64,000 nt of DNA from Mesorhizobium_K sp040049215 (lineage in GTDB: Bacteria > Pseudomonadota > Alphaproteobacteria > Rhizobiales > Rhizobiaceae): assembly GCF_040049215.1 (NCBI RefSeq), contig NZ_JBDZDN010000001.1:496001-560000 (forward strand), given 5' to 3'. Under the pieces are notes generated by a model. It made no database searches and was not told the DNA's origin. It was given only the letters and a program-made list of their open reading frames with translations. Below, one piece after another: positions 25,526 through 34,396 of the stretch. The first letter of the stretch is position 1, and each line of letters begins with the position of its first letter. The position numbers were made by a program, and so were the translations under genes.

Positions 25526-26315
25526 AAAACCCTCCTTGGTTCGGCCGCGATCCCGTGCGGCCGGGATTCGGCATGCCCGCGCGGCGAGCTTAACAAATAT
25601 CGCCGGGCGCCGAAGCCGATAATTTGCCCGGATAACGAGCGCATTTCATCGTCGCCACGCCCCGTTGCCGGTCTGGCCACTGTCAAAGAACTGACCCTTC
25701 GCGGCTCGCTTCGCTCGCCCCTCAGGATCGGGAAGACGGGCGGCCGTTCGGACGCCAATCTAAATAAACAACGCGACCTCGCGGCCGCCCGTCCGGCGAT
25801 TTCTGTTCCAGTCCGTTCCGCTCCGCCCAGATACTCTTTGCCTTGCGGCATTGGCCTCTAGGCTATGTGCTCGTCCAGCACGCACCGCCCGTAGTGGCGG
25901 CAGGGGAACCCTTGGACTAGACCTCCCCGGCCCCGCAGCCACGTTAGCCGCAAGACGGAGGCGCCGTCTCCTCCCCACCTGACCACCGTCGCGACCGGCG
26001 TTCCCGCGGGAGGAGCAAGCGCAAGGATAAGGGAGACGGAAACGGTGTTGGTCGATTCCTACGAGCTAATTTTATGATCAAACGGGATCAATGGGTTGGC
26101 GGCTAAAGAGCGGAGAACTATCCACGTATCAGATACGCTCAATAGGATTGTCACAAGAAACGCAGCGCAGGCAACGCTTGGATTCGGGTGATGATGCGGT
26201 CGACCGGACCGGCAATCATGGCGTTGGCCTGCCGGTCGGCCATGGACTTCGATCTCAAGCTATGATTGCGTCTGCCGGACAATCGAGCATGACCGCGCAG
26301 GGAGGAGTTTCGGGC
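25526..26315. other. 790-base intergenic region with structured segment
   Basis: No supported gene lies between mscL and the divergent sensor kinase. The first 110 bases should hold the mscL promoter. A leftward frame starting near 25851 carries low-complexity arginine-rich sequence and is rejected. The block at 25866-25969 is dense in perfect hairpins. The last 280 bases were read as an N-terminal extension of the kinase but encode nothing kinase-like. Confidence 0.5.
25866..25969. ncRNA. Candidate structured RNA, unclassified
   Basis: Four hairpins follow one another in about 100 bases: GTGCT/AGCAC (25867-25881), CCGCC/GGCGG (25885-25900), GGGGA/TCCCC (25103 bases apart from none of the others; 25903-25907 with 25924-25928) and AGACGG/CCGTCT (25953-25969). 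None matches a riboswitch or housekeeping RNA I know, and the strand is unclear. GC-rich DNA forms hairpins by chance, so this is a low-confidence call. Confidence 0.25.
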
Positions 26316-29300
26316 GTGCAAGGCTTCCTCATCGTCATCATAGCCGTTGCCTATGTGACGCTGCTCTTTCTCATCGCCAGCATCGGCGACCGCCGGTCGG
26401 CGCGGCGGGGACCTGCACGCAAGCGCCCCTACATCTACGCGCTCAGCCTTGCCATCTACTGCACGTCCTGGACCTTCTTCGGCTCGGTCGGCCTCGCCAC
26501 CGAGCGGGGGCTCGAATTCCTCGCCATCTACATCGGTCCGGTTCTGGTCTTCGTCTTCGGCTTCCCGCTGCTGCGCCGCATCATTGCGCTCGCCAAGGCC
26601 GAGAAGATCACCTCGATCGCCGACTTTCTCGGCGCCCGCTACGGCAAGAGTTTCGCCGTCGCCTCGATCGCCACGCTGATCGCCGTCGTCGGAGCGGTCC
26701 CCTATATCGCGCTTCAGCTCAAGGCCATTTCGGGCTCGGTGAGCCTGATGGTCGAGCATTACAACGGCACGCCGCTGTCCTTCGATCCCTTCGTCAGCGA
26801 CGTCTCGCTGATCATCGCCATGCTGCTGGCGCTGTTTGCCGTACTGTTCGGCACGCGCCACGCCGACGCCACCGAGCACCAGGACGGGCTGATCCTCGCC
26901 GTCGCCGTGGAATCCGTCGTCAAGCTTGCGGCTTTCCTCGCCGTCGGCGTTTTCGTCTTCTTTTTCCTGTTCGAGAGCCCGCAGGGCCTGTTCGACGCGC
27001 TCGGCGCCAACGCGCAGGTGCAGGCCTCGCTCGACTACCGCACCTCGCTCGGCACCTGGCTGGTGATGACGGCGCTCAGCGGCTTCGCCATCATCATGCT
27101 GCCGCGCCAGTTCTACGTGATGATCGTGGAGAACCGCGCCGAAACCGAGCTTCGCACCGCGACCTGGGTTTTCCCGCTCTACCTGATCGCCATCAACCTC
27201 TTCGTCCTGCCCGTCGCACTCGCCGGGCTCGTGCTCGTCGGCGACGCCACAGGCAGCGACCTTTACGTGCTTTCGCTGCCGCTGCTCCACGGCCACGACC
27301 TGCTTGCCATGGCAGCCTTCATCGGCGGCCTGTCGGCAGCGACCGCAATGGTCATCGTCGCCAGCGTCGCGCTGTCGATCATGGTTTCCAACGATCTCGT
27401 CATCCCGCTGTTCGTGCGGCGGCTGCTCAAGGGCGAGCCCGCCGAAAACGGCGACTGGTCGAACCTGATCCTCAACATCCGCCGCGCGTCTATCTTCATC
27501 GTCCTGTTCGTCGCCTTCCTGTATTATCGCGAGAGCACCAACAATGCGCGGCTGGCATCCATCGGGCTGATGTCCTTCGCGGCTATCGCCCAGTTCGCGC
27601 CATCCTTCTTCGGCGGACTGATCTGGCGCCGCGCCAATGCGCGCGGCGCGGCGCTCGGCATGGCCGCTGGCATCGTCGTGTGGGCCTACACGCTGCTCCT
27701 GCCGTCGCTTGCCGCGCCCGATACAGGCATCCTGATCAATGGGCCTTTCGGCATCGACGCCCTGCGACCGCACGCGCTGTTCGGCACCGAGGCCGAACCG
27801 CTCAACCATGGCGTCATGTGGAGCTTGTCGATCAATCTCATCTTCTTCATTCTCGGTTCGCTCTCCCGCGCGTCGGTGCCGCTGGAGCGCATCCAGGCCG
27901 CGATCTTCGTGCCGCGCGACTCAGGCCCGATGCCGAGCCTTAAGCGCTTCCGCACGGCGATGACCGTCAACGACCTCAAGGACACGATTTCGCGCTATCT
28001 TGGCGTCGAGCGCACCGAGCGCTCGTTCCAGACCTTCGAGGCCAACAACGGCGCGCTGAACGGCAACGAGCAGGCGGGAATGGACGTCATCCGCTTCTCT
28101 GAACAGCTGCTCGCCAGTGCGGTCGGCTCCTCCTCGGCGCGGCTTATCCTGTCGCTGCTGTTCAAGCGCGGCGACAGCGCCTCCAAGGACACGTTCAGGC
28201 TGCTCGACGATGCGACCGAGGCGCTGCAGCAGAATCGCGACCTCCTGCAGATCGCGCTCGATCAGATGGAGCAGGGCATCACCGTCTTCGACCAGGATTT
28301 CCGCCTGACCTGCTGGAACCGGCAGTACCGTGCCCTGTTCGACCTGCCCGACGAGATGGGCCAGGTTGGCGTCTCGCTCGTCCAGATCCTGAGGCATCTG
28401 GCGCGGCGCGGCGACATAGCTTCGGACGCCCAGGTCGCGATCCTCGACCGCATGACAACCTTCGGTACCCCCTGGCAGATGGAGCTGAAGACCAGCGGCC
28501 GCATCATCGAGCTGCGCTCCAACCCGATGCCGGACGGCGGCATCGTCGCGACCTATACCGATATAACGCAGCGGGTGGAGGCGGACCTTGCGCTGAAGCG
28601 CGCCAACGAATCGCTGGAACAGCGCGTCGCGCGCCGCACCGCCGAGCTCACCCGCGTCAACGAGGAGCTGGCGCAGGCGCAGATGTTCGCCGAGGAAGCC
28701 AACCTCGGCAAGACACGCTTCCTGGCGGCGGCCGGCCACGACATCCTGCAACCGCTCAACGCCGCCCGCCTCTATTGCTCGTCGCTGATCGAGAAGGCCG
28801 GCAAGGGGCATGCGGGCGAAGCCGCCGCCAACATCGAATCCTCGCTGGAATCGGTCGAGACCATATTGGGCGCCGTGCTCGACATCTCGCGGCTCGACGC
28901 CGGCGCGATGAAACCGGTCGAGACGGCCTTCCGGCTGGACGGGCTCTTGCGCCAGATCGGCACCGATTTCCAGCCGCTGGCGGCCGAAAAGAAGCTCGAC
29001 CTCAGGATCGTACCGTCCTCGCTGGTGGTGCGCACCGACCGCAACCTGTTTCGCCGCCTGATCCAGAACCTTGTCTCGAACGCGGTAAAGTTCACGCGCA
29101 GCGGCCGCATCCTGGTTGGCGTGCGCCGTCGCGGCGAACTCGCCGAGATACAGGTCTACGACACCGGCATCGGCATCCCCGTCGACAAGCTCTCCTCGAT
29201 CTTCGGCGAATTCACGCGCCTGGAGGAAGGCGCGAAGGAAGCGGAGGGGCTCGGGCTCGGGCTCTCCATCGTCGATCGGATCGCGCGCGTGCTGAGGCTC

Positions 29301-29807
29301 GAGCTGCAGGTCGATTCGGGCCGCGGCAAGGGCACGCGCTTCTCGGTCATCCTGCCGGTCACGGACGCGGAGGAGCCGGCGGCCGTCGCCGAAGCCGCCC
29401 CGCCGGTTCAGGCGGCGGTCGCGCTGAACGGCATGGCGGTGCTCTGCATCGACAATGACCGGCGCATCCTCGAAGGCATGCGGCTCCTGTTCGAGGGCTG
29501 GGGCTGCACGGTGTTCACGCATTCAGGCTGGAAATCGATCGAGGACGCCGGCGCGAACTTCACCCCCGACGTCATCCTCGCCGACTACCATCTCGACGGC
29601 GAGAACGGGCTCGACGTGATCCGCAAGCTGCGCGCCCGTTTCGGCGCGGCGACGCCGGCCGTCCTCGTCACCGCCGACCGCTCGAACGAAGTGCGCGAGG
29701 CGGCCGACCTGATCGACGTGCCCGTCATCAACAAGCCGCTGAAGCCTGCCGTCCTGCGTTCGTTGATGACGCGCTTGCGCCGCATGACGCCGGAGGCCGC
29801 GGAGTAG
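26316..29807 (+). CDS. Hybrid sensor histidine kinase/response regulator with SSF-type transporter N-terminus (CbrA/PrlS/NahK-like)
   Basis: This 1163-residue inner-membrane sensor has about 12-13 membrane helices over residues 1-490 resembling sodium/solute symporters (for example YCTSWTFFGSVGLATERG and KITSIADFLGARYG), a PAS domain (about 640-750), a coiled coil, HisKA with the phospho-accepting His in AAGHDILQPLNAARL (about 807), a HATPase domain (NLVSNAVKF about 914; DTGIGIP about 948) and a receiver (about 1040-1160, Asp in LADYHLDG about 1088). I prefer a GTG start eight bases after GGAGGAG; ATGs 9 and 18 codons upstream are alternatives. The convergent LuxR-type regulator is the likely partner. 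The transporter-like part suggests sensing or uptake of a small nutrient such as an amino acid. Confidence 0.88.
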   Translation: MQGFLIVIIAVAYVTLLFLIASIGDRRSARRGPARKRPYIYALSLAIYCTSWTFFGSVGLATERGLEFLAIYIGPVLVFVFGFPLLRRIIALAKAEKITSIADFLGARYGKSFAVASIATLIAVVGAVPYIALQLKAISGSVSLMVEHYNGTPLSFDPFVSDVSLIIAMLLALFAVLFGTRHADATEHQDGLILAVAVESVVKLAAFLAVGVFVFFFLFESPQGLFDALGANAQVQASLDYRTSLGTWLVMTALSGFAIIMLPRQFYVMIVENRAETELRTATWVFPLYLIAINLFVLPVALAGLVLVGDATGSDLYVLSLPLLHGHDLLAMAAFIGGLSAATAMVIVASVALSIMVSNDLVIPLFVRRLLKGEPAENGDWSNLILNIRRASIFIVLFVAFLYYRESTNNARLASIGLMSFAAIAQFAPSFFGGLIWRRANARGAALGMAAGIVVWAYTLLLPSLAAPDTGILINGPFGIDALRPHALFGTEAEPLNHGVMWSLSINLIFFILGSLSRASVPLERIQAAIFVPRDSGPMPSLKRFRTAMTVNDLKDTISRYLGVERTERSFQTFEANNGALNGNEQAGMDVIRFSEQLLASAVGSSSARLILSLLFKRGDSASKDTFRLLDDATEALQQNRDLLQIALDQMEQGITVFDQDFRLTCWNRQYRALFDLPDEMGQVGVSLVQILRHLARRGDIASDAQVAILDRMTTFGTPWQMELKTSGRIIELRSNPMPDGGIVATYTDITQRVEADLALKRANESLEQRVARRTAELTRVNEELAQAQMFAEEANLGKTRFLAAAGHDILQPLNAARLYCSSLIEKAGKGHAGEAAANIESSLESVETILGAVLDISRLDAGAMKPVETAFRLDGLLRQIGTDFQPLAAEKKLDLRIVPSSLVVRTDRNLFRRLIQNLVSNAVKFTRSGRILVGVRRRGELAEIQVYDTGIGIPVDKLSSIFGEFTRLEEGAKEAEGLGLGLSIVDRIARVLRLELQVDSGRGKGTRFSVILPVTDAEEPAAVAEAAPPVQAAVALNGMAVLCIDNDRRILEGMRLLFEGWGCTVFTHSGWKSIEDAGANFTPDVILADYHLDGENGLDVIRKLRARFGAATPAVLVTADRSNEVREAADLIDVPVINKPLKPAVLRSLMTRLRRMTPEAAE

Positions 29808-29812
29808 TCGCC

Positions 29813-30472
29813 TCAGCCCGCTGCCTGCAAGGGATCCGCGCCTATCCTGGAGAGCAGGATCACCGCCTGGGTGCGGCTGTCGACGCCGAGCTTGTGCAGT
29901 ACAGCCGAGACATGCGCCTTTATCGTCGCTTCGGACACGCCTAGTTCGTAGGCGATCTGCTTGTTCAGGAGCCCTTCCGCCAGCATGCCCAGCACACGCG
30001 TCTGCTGCGGCGTCAGCGACTGCAGCCGCTTGATCAGGTCGGATATCTCCGGGTCGCGCTCGACGCCGAGGTCGATGCCCGCCGGCGCGGTCACGCCGCC
30101 GCCAAGCACCGTCTCCACCGCGCCGCGTATATCCTCCATGCTGGCCGACTTCGAGATGAATCCGGACGCACCGAGTTCCAGCGAGCGGCGGATGGTCTCG
30201 GGATCGTCATGCGCCGAAACCACCACCAGCGGAACCGCTGCGTTGATTCCCCTCAGCGAAATCAGGCCGGACAGGCCCGCGGCGCCCGGCATGGCGAGAT
30301 CGAGCAGCACCAGGTCGATGTCGTCATTGCCCGCCACGATCGCCTTGGCGCTGTCGAAATCGCCGGCCTCGAGGATCGTCGCGACGTTGCTCACCCCCGC
30401 CAGCGCCTGCTTCAGCGCGCCGCGGAACAGCGGATGATCGTCCGCGATCACGAACTTGTAGCCAGGCGACAA
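29813..30472 (-). CDS. LuxR/NarL-family response regulator
   Basis: This 219-residue two-component regulator has an N-terminal receiver (acidic pair in VIADDHPLFR, phospho-accepting Asp in VLLDLAMPG near residue 57, Lys in GFISKSASME) and a C-terminal LuxR helix-turn-helix (LTPQQTRVLGMLAEGLLNKQIAYELGVSE is the start of it, in two blocks split around LAEG). It ends five bases from the end of the convergent hybrid sensor gene, an arrangement that suggests they form one phosphorelay. Target genes are not evident. Confidence 0.93.
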   Translation of the reverse strand: MSPGYKFVIADDHPLFRGALKQALAGVSNVATILEAGDFDSAKAIVAGNDDIDLVLLDLAMPGAAGLSGLISLRGINAAVPLVVVSAHDDPETIRRSLELGASGFISKSASMEDIRGAVETVLGGGVTAPAGIDLGVERDPEISDLIKRLQSLTPQQTRVLGMLAEGLLNKQIAYELGVSEATIKAHVSAVLHKLGVDSRTQAVILLSRIGADPLQAAG

Positions 30473-30571
30473 ATACCCCTCCCGCTGCGCCGCGCCTTGT
30501 GTCTCGTGTGGACGCTTCCGCCGATTATGCGGCGGCTGGCCCCTTCAGGCAAGAATGCCGGCGTTCCAAGC

Positions 30572-31033
30572 TTACGTCTTGTCCGCGCCGGGCTCGGCCG
30601 GCTTCGAATTCTCGTTCTCGAAATCCCTGACGATGCCCATGAAGCTGCGGAAGAAGCGCTCCATATAGCTCATCGTCTTGTTGAAATCCTCCTCCGTGGG
30701 CAAGGTCTTCTCGATTTTCGCCGTCAGCGAGTTTTCGAGCGCCGCGACCCGATCCTCCAGCACATTTACACCCGCCAGGCGGTCTTCGAGCGCCTTGATG
30801 TCGTTCTGCAGCCGCTCGATCTCGTCCTGCACGGCGGTCCGCTCGTCGGCCGCCATCTTGCAGACGAGCTCGCCCCATTTCTCCTGGCAGACCGACATCT
30901 CGCCGGTCCTGGTGTCCATGCGGACATAGCCGTTGGGCGTCTTTTCCAGCCGGTAGCGATCGGGCTCGGTCGCGGACGCTCCGGTCAGCAGTGACAGAAG
31001 CAGAAGCGGGGAAATGATGGCGATACGGGACAT
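30572..31033 (-). CDS. Secreted coiled-coil protein of unknown function
   Basis: This 153-residue protein has a Sec signal (residues 1-21, SRIAIISPLLLLSLLTGASA) and a periplasmic part. Residues about 25-58 form a small domain with two cysteines (SVCQEKWGELVCKM), followed by a heptad-rich coiled coil (about residues 60-105, IERLQNDIKALEDRL) and an acidic tail. I chose the ATG directly before the signal rather than one 14 codons earlier. No family is recognised with certainty. It is transcribed in the same direction as the response regulator but 100 bases upstream of it, and is divergent from the DUF952 gene. Confidence 0.7.
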   Translation of the reverse strand: MSRIAIISPLLLLSLLTGASATEPDRYRLEKTPNGYVRMDTRTGEMSVCQEKWGELVCKMAADERTAVQDEIERLQNDIKALEDRLAGVNVLEDRVAALENSLTAKIEKTLPTEEDFNKTMSYMERFFRSFMGIVRDFENENSKPAEPGADKT

Positions 31034-31179
31034 GGCATCCTCCACTCGCTTGATCTGGCCGAAGCCGTAGTCCACCCAAGCGGCATTCTACACGATTCTC
31101 GAACTGCTTTGCGCCGAAATTGGGGACTTGACGAAGGCAGCGCCTTCCGCGCCCGCCGCAATCGGCCTATAGCCGCGTC

Positions 31180-31527
31180 ATGACTGACATCATCTACAAG
31201 ATCTGCGCGGAGGCCTTGTGGCGCGAGGCCGAGAAGGCCGGCCGCTTCGGCGGCGCGCCGGTCGATCTCGCTGACGGATACATCCATTTCTCGACCGCCG
31301 GGCAAGTCAGGGAAACCGCCGCCAAGCACTTTGCCGGCCAGCGCGACCTGCTGCTCGTCGCAATCGACGCCGAACCGCTCGGAGAGGCGCTCAAATGGGA
31401 GGTTTCGCGCGGCAGGGCGCTGTTTCCGCACCTTTACGCCCCGCTCGATCCTGGTGCGGTCCTCTGGACCAAGCCGCTGCCGCTCGGCGCGGACGGCGCC
31501 CACGTCTTCCCGGCAGAGCTCGCATGA
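31180..31527 (+). CDS. DUF952 family protein
   Basis: This 115-residue soluble protein of the DUF952 family has hallmark segments IYKICAEALWREAEKAG, DGYIHFSTAGQVRETAAKHF and FPHLYAPLDPGAV. The family adopts an ADP-ribosyltransferase-like fold of unproven function. The next gene, pyrD, starts inside its stop codon (ATGA), so the two are co-translated. This pairing is common in rhizobia and suggests a link to pyrimidine or nucleotide metabolism that is not understood. Confidence 0.9.
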   Translation: MTDIIYKICAEALWREAEKAGRFGGAPVDLADGYIHFSTAGQVRETAAKHFAGQRDLLLVAIDAEPLGEALKWEVSRGRALFPHLYAPLDPGAVLWTKPLPLGADGAHVFPAELA

Positions 31528-32618
31528 TGCTCGGCGTGCTCGAAAAGCTTGGGCGCCGGGCGCTGTTCTGCCTCGACCCCGAAACCGCGCACGGCCTGTC
31601 GATCCAGGCGCTGAAGTCGGGCGTGCCTGTCGCCTTGTCGCCGCACTACGATCAACGGCTGAGGACGACCGTGGCCGGGCTCGCCTTCGACAATCCGCTC
31701 GGCATGGCGGCCGGCTATGACAAGAACGCGGAAGCGCCGGATGCGCTGCTCAGGCTCGGCTTCGGTTTCGTCGAGGTCGGCACGATCACGCCGCTGCCGC
31801 AATCGGGCAACCCGAAGCCGCGTATCTTCCGGCTGACCGAGGACCAGGCGGTGATCAACCGGCTCGGCTTCAACAACGAAGGCCACGATGCGGCGGAGCG
31901 GCGGCTGGCGGCGCGTGCCTGGCGAGCGGGTACGGTCGGCGTCAACATCGGCGCCAACAAGGACAGCGCCGACCGCATGCGCGACTACGAGCTCGGCGTC
32001 GAACGCTTCGCGGCGCTCGCCTCCTATCTTACGGTCAACATCTCCTCGCCCAACACGCCCGGCCTGCGCGACATGCAGGCGCGCGCCAGCCTTGCCGAGC
32101 TGCTTTCGCGCGTGGTGGCGGCGCGGGACGCGGTAATCCTGAAGGCCGGGCGCAAGGTGCCCCTGTTCCTGAAGATCGCGCCCGATCTCCATCAGGCCGA
32201 CCTCGAGGACATCGCCGCCGAGGTGCTGGAGAACAGGCTCGAAGGGGTGATCGTGTCGAACACCACGATCGCCCGCCCTGCCCTCAAATCCTCGGCGCAT
32301 GCGGCGGAGGCGGGCGGCCTGTCAGGCCGGCCGCTGTTCGAGCGCTCGACCATCGCTCTGGCCAAGATGCGCAAGCTGCTTGGACCCGATGTCGCGATCA
32401 TCGGCGTCGGCGGCGTCGACAACGCAGAGACGGCGCTCGAAAAGATCCGCGCCGGGGCAAATCTCGTCCAGCTCTATACCGGCATGATCTATGCGGGACC
32501 CGCCCTGCCCGGTCGAATCCTCAAGGGATTTTCGCGGTTCCTAGACAAGGAAGGACTGCGCTCGCTGGCTGAAATCCGAGATACCCGCCTCGGCCACTGG
32601 GCGGACAAGGCGCTTTAG
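31524..32618 (+). CDS. pyrD: Dihydroorotate dehydrogenase (quinone), class 2
   Basis: This 364-residue FMN enzyme oxidises dihydroorotate to orotate, feeding electrons to quinone at the inner membrane. The N-terminal amphipathic helix (LEKLGRRALFCLDPETAH) marks the membrane-associated class 2 type. The catalytic Ser region is VNISSPNTPGLRDMQ, and FMN contacts are seen in GLSGRPLFE and GVGGVDNAE. I chose the ATG overlapping the DUF952 stop. The stop overlaps the stop of the convergent MATE gene by four bases. Confidence 0.96.
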   Translation: MMLGVLEKLGRRALFCLDPETAHGLSIQALKSGVPVALSPHYDQRLRTTVAGLAFDNPLGMAAGYDKNAEAPDALLRLGFGFVEVGTITPLPQSGNPKPRIFRLTEDQAVINRLGFNNEGHDAAERRLAARAWRAGTVGVNIGANKDSADRMRDYELGVERFAALASYLTVNISSPNTPGLRDMQARASLAELLSRVVAARDAVILKAGRKVPLFLKIAPDLHQADLEDIAAEVLENRLEGVIVSNTTIARPALKSSAHAAEAGGLSGRPLFERSTIALAKMRKLLGPDVAIIGVGGVDNAETALEKIRAGANLVQLYTGMIYAGPALPGRILKGFSRFLDKEGLRSLAEIRDTRLGHWADKAL

Positions 32619-33955
32619 AAAGCCGTCCTCAACTTGAAGCGCAGCGTCGCAAGCAAGCTAATGCCACGGCTCAGCAGAAAGACGTGCAGCGCCGCCCAGA
32701 GGCCGCTGTTGCCGAACGCCGGGGCCAGCACGATCAAAGCCGCGGCGAAGACAAGGAACGACGCCAGCATCATGTTGCGCATGTCGCGCGACCAGGTCGC
32801 GCCGATGAAGACGCCGTCCATCTGGAAGGCAAGCACGCCGCTCAGCGCCGTGAAGGCCGCCCAGGGCAAATAGGTCACGGCAGCGGCCTTGACGTCCTCG
32901 GCGGTTGTGATGACGCCGATCAACTCCGTGCCAAAGGCAAGCGCGACCAGCGTCGCCGCGGCTGCCAGCGCAAGGCCCCAAAGGACGGTCAGCCAGACCG
33001 CGCGCCGGAAGGCGCCGACATCGCGCGCTCCGACCGCGCGGCCGGCAAGCTGCTCGGCCGCCGTGGCGAAGCCGTCGAGGAAGAAGCCCGCGACCATGAA
33101 GAAGTTCATCAGCACGGCGTTGGCGGCGAGCGTCACGGTGCCGAACTGCGCGCCCTGTCTGGTGAAAAGCGCGAAGGCCGCCAGCAGCGTGAACGATCGG
33201 ATCATGATGTCGCGATTGAGCGAGATCATCCTGCCGAACGCCCGGCGATCGAAGAGACGGCCCCGCGCGATTGGCTGCCCGCCGGCAAAGCGGCGCAGCA
33301 CGATCGCCAGTCCGAGCAGCATGGCGGCGAGTTCGCCGCCGAACGTGCCCCAGGCGACGCCTGCAATGCCCCAGCCGAGCTTCAGGCCGAAAAGGATCGA
33401 CAGCAAGATGTTGATGCCGTTGAGGACCAATTGCAGCATCAGCCCCAGAGTGCCCTCCCCGCGCCCGAGCACGTAGCCGAGGATGGCGTAGTTGATCAGC
33501 GAGAGGGGCGCCCCCAACAGGCGGATGCGGACATAGGTTTCCATTGCGTCGCCAACGCCCTGGTCGGCGCCCATGAACCACCGGCCGAACCAGACGAAAA
33601 GCGGAGCCAGCGCGGCAAGCACAAACCCGGCGATCAGGGCAATGGCAAAGGCGCGCCAGAACACTGCCTGCTGCTCGACCTCGTCGCCGCGGCCAACAGC
33701 CTGCGCCACCAGGCCGGTCGTGCCGGAGCGGACGAAATTGAAGGTGGTGAAGACGATGTCGAAGACCAGAGCCCCCGTTGCGAGGCCGCCGAGCAGCGCC
33801 GCGTCGCCGAACTGGCCGACGACAGCCGTGTCGACCAGACCAAGCAGCGGGGTCGTCAGATAGGCGAGCGTCATCGGCACGGCGATCGCCAGCACCGTGC
33901 GATGGGTCACCGAAAACGGCCGGACCGCCATTGAAGGGTGCGAGGTTTGGTCCAT
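32615..33955 (-). CDS. MATE family efflux transporter (DinF-like)
   Basis: This 446-residue inner-membrane antiporter has about 12 membrane helices in two similar halves. It shows MATE features such as PLLGLVDTAVVGQFG in the first helices and AANAVLMNFFMVAGFF in the second half, nearest to the DinF branch. It should export cationic organic compounds in exchange for protons or sodium. A second ATG eight codons downstream is an alternative start. The gene is convergent with pyrD and has no adjacent regulator. Confidence 0.92.
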   Translation of the reverse strand: MDQTSHPSMAVRPFSVTHRTVLAIAVPMTLAYLTTPLLGLVDTAVVGQFGDAALLGGLATGALVFDIVFTTFNFVRSGTTGLVAQAVGRGDEVEQQAVFWRAFAIALIAGFVLAALAPLFVWFGRWFMGADQGVGDAMETYVRIRLLGAPLSLINYAILGYVLGRGEGTLGLMLQLVLNGINILLSILFGLKLGWGIAGVAWGTFGGELAAMLLGLAIVLRRFAGGQPIARGRLFDRRAFGRMISLNRDIMIRSFTLLAAFALFTRQGAQFGTVTLAANAVLMNFFMVAGFFLDGFATAAEQLAGRAVGARDVGAFRRAVWLTVLWGLALAAAATLVALAFGTELIGVITTAEDVKAAAVTYLPWAAFTALSGVLAFQMDGVFIGATWSRDMRNMMLASFLVFAAALIVLAPAFGNSGLWAALHVFLLSRGISLLATLRFKLRTAF

Positions 33956-34053
33956 TTCCTGCCTTCCGGAGACCGGTCTGCATCAGTCCCAGGCCCGGAG
34001 CAATCGTCCGGCCGCTTGCGGCCAAGCAAAAAACCGGCAGTCGCGAACCGCGG

Positions 34054-34317
34054 TCAGCGCCGGTAGCTGAATAGCCTGAGCAGGATGAAGGCCGGAACGA
34101 CGATGGCGGCTCCGAGCAGGAAGTAGCCTAGGAAACGCTCGATCGCCGAAAAGCCCATGTTCCAGATGTCGAGGAAGAAGTCGCGAATGCCTTCCAGAAC
34201 GTCGAACGGCGACCAGCCGAAGGCGTGCATGACCACGCCGACGAGAAAGGAAATGACGATGAGCTTGATCAGCACGCGAAGCGGCGAATCGCCGAGAAAA
34301 CGGTCCAATGCCGACAA
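34054..34317 (-). CDS. Small membrane protein, DUF6460-like
   Basis: This 87-residue protein has two hydrophobic segments, at about residues 17-35 and 62-82, separated by an amphipathic aromatic-rich stretch (PFDVLEGIRDFFLDIWNMG), with a positively charged C-terminus. It resembles the small conserved rhizobial membrane proteins annotated as DUF6460; function is unknown. It lies between the MATE gene and the TIM-barrel isomerase-like gene on the same strand, with gaps of about 80-100 bases on either side. Confidence 0.75.
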   Translation of the reverse strand: MSALDRFLGDSPLRVLIKLIVISFLVGVVMHAFGWSPFDVLEGIRDFFLDIWNMGFSAIERFLGYFLLGAAIVVPAFILLRLFSYRR

Positions 34318-34396
34318 GATGGTTCTCCAATGCTGCCGTCACGACATACGCATTCGGCCAACCGCGTTCAAGCCATGGCGTCTGCCTCGGCGGCTG

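Noticed and set aside
25522..25851. A 109-codon leftward frame ahead of mscL
   Set aside because: Low-complexity, Arg/Ser-rich, no ribosome-binding site or family; it overlaps the expected mscL promoter.
26091..26315. Extending the hybrid sensor 75 codons upstream
   Set aside because: The extra residues are not hydrophobic or kinase-like, and the strong GGAGGAG site fits the GTG at 26316.
26151..27809. A 552-codon leftward frame opposite the sensor kinase transporter domain
   Set aside because: It is the antisense of hydrophobic helices, giving a charged His/Asp/Glu/Arg-rich product with no family resemblance.
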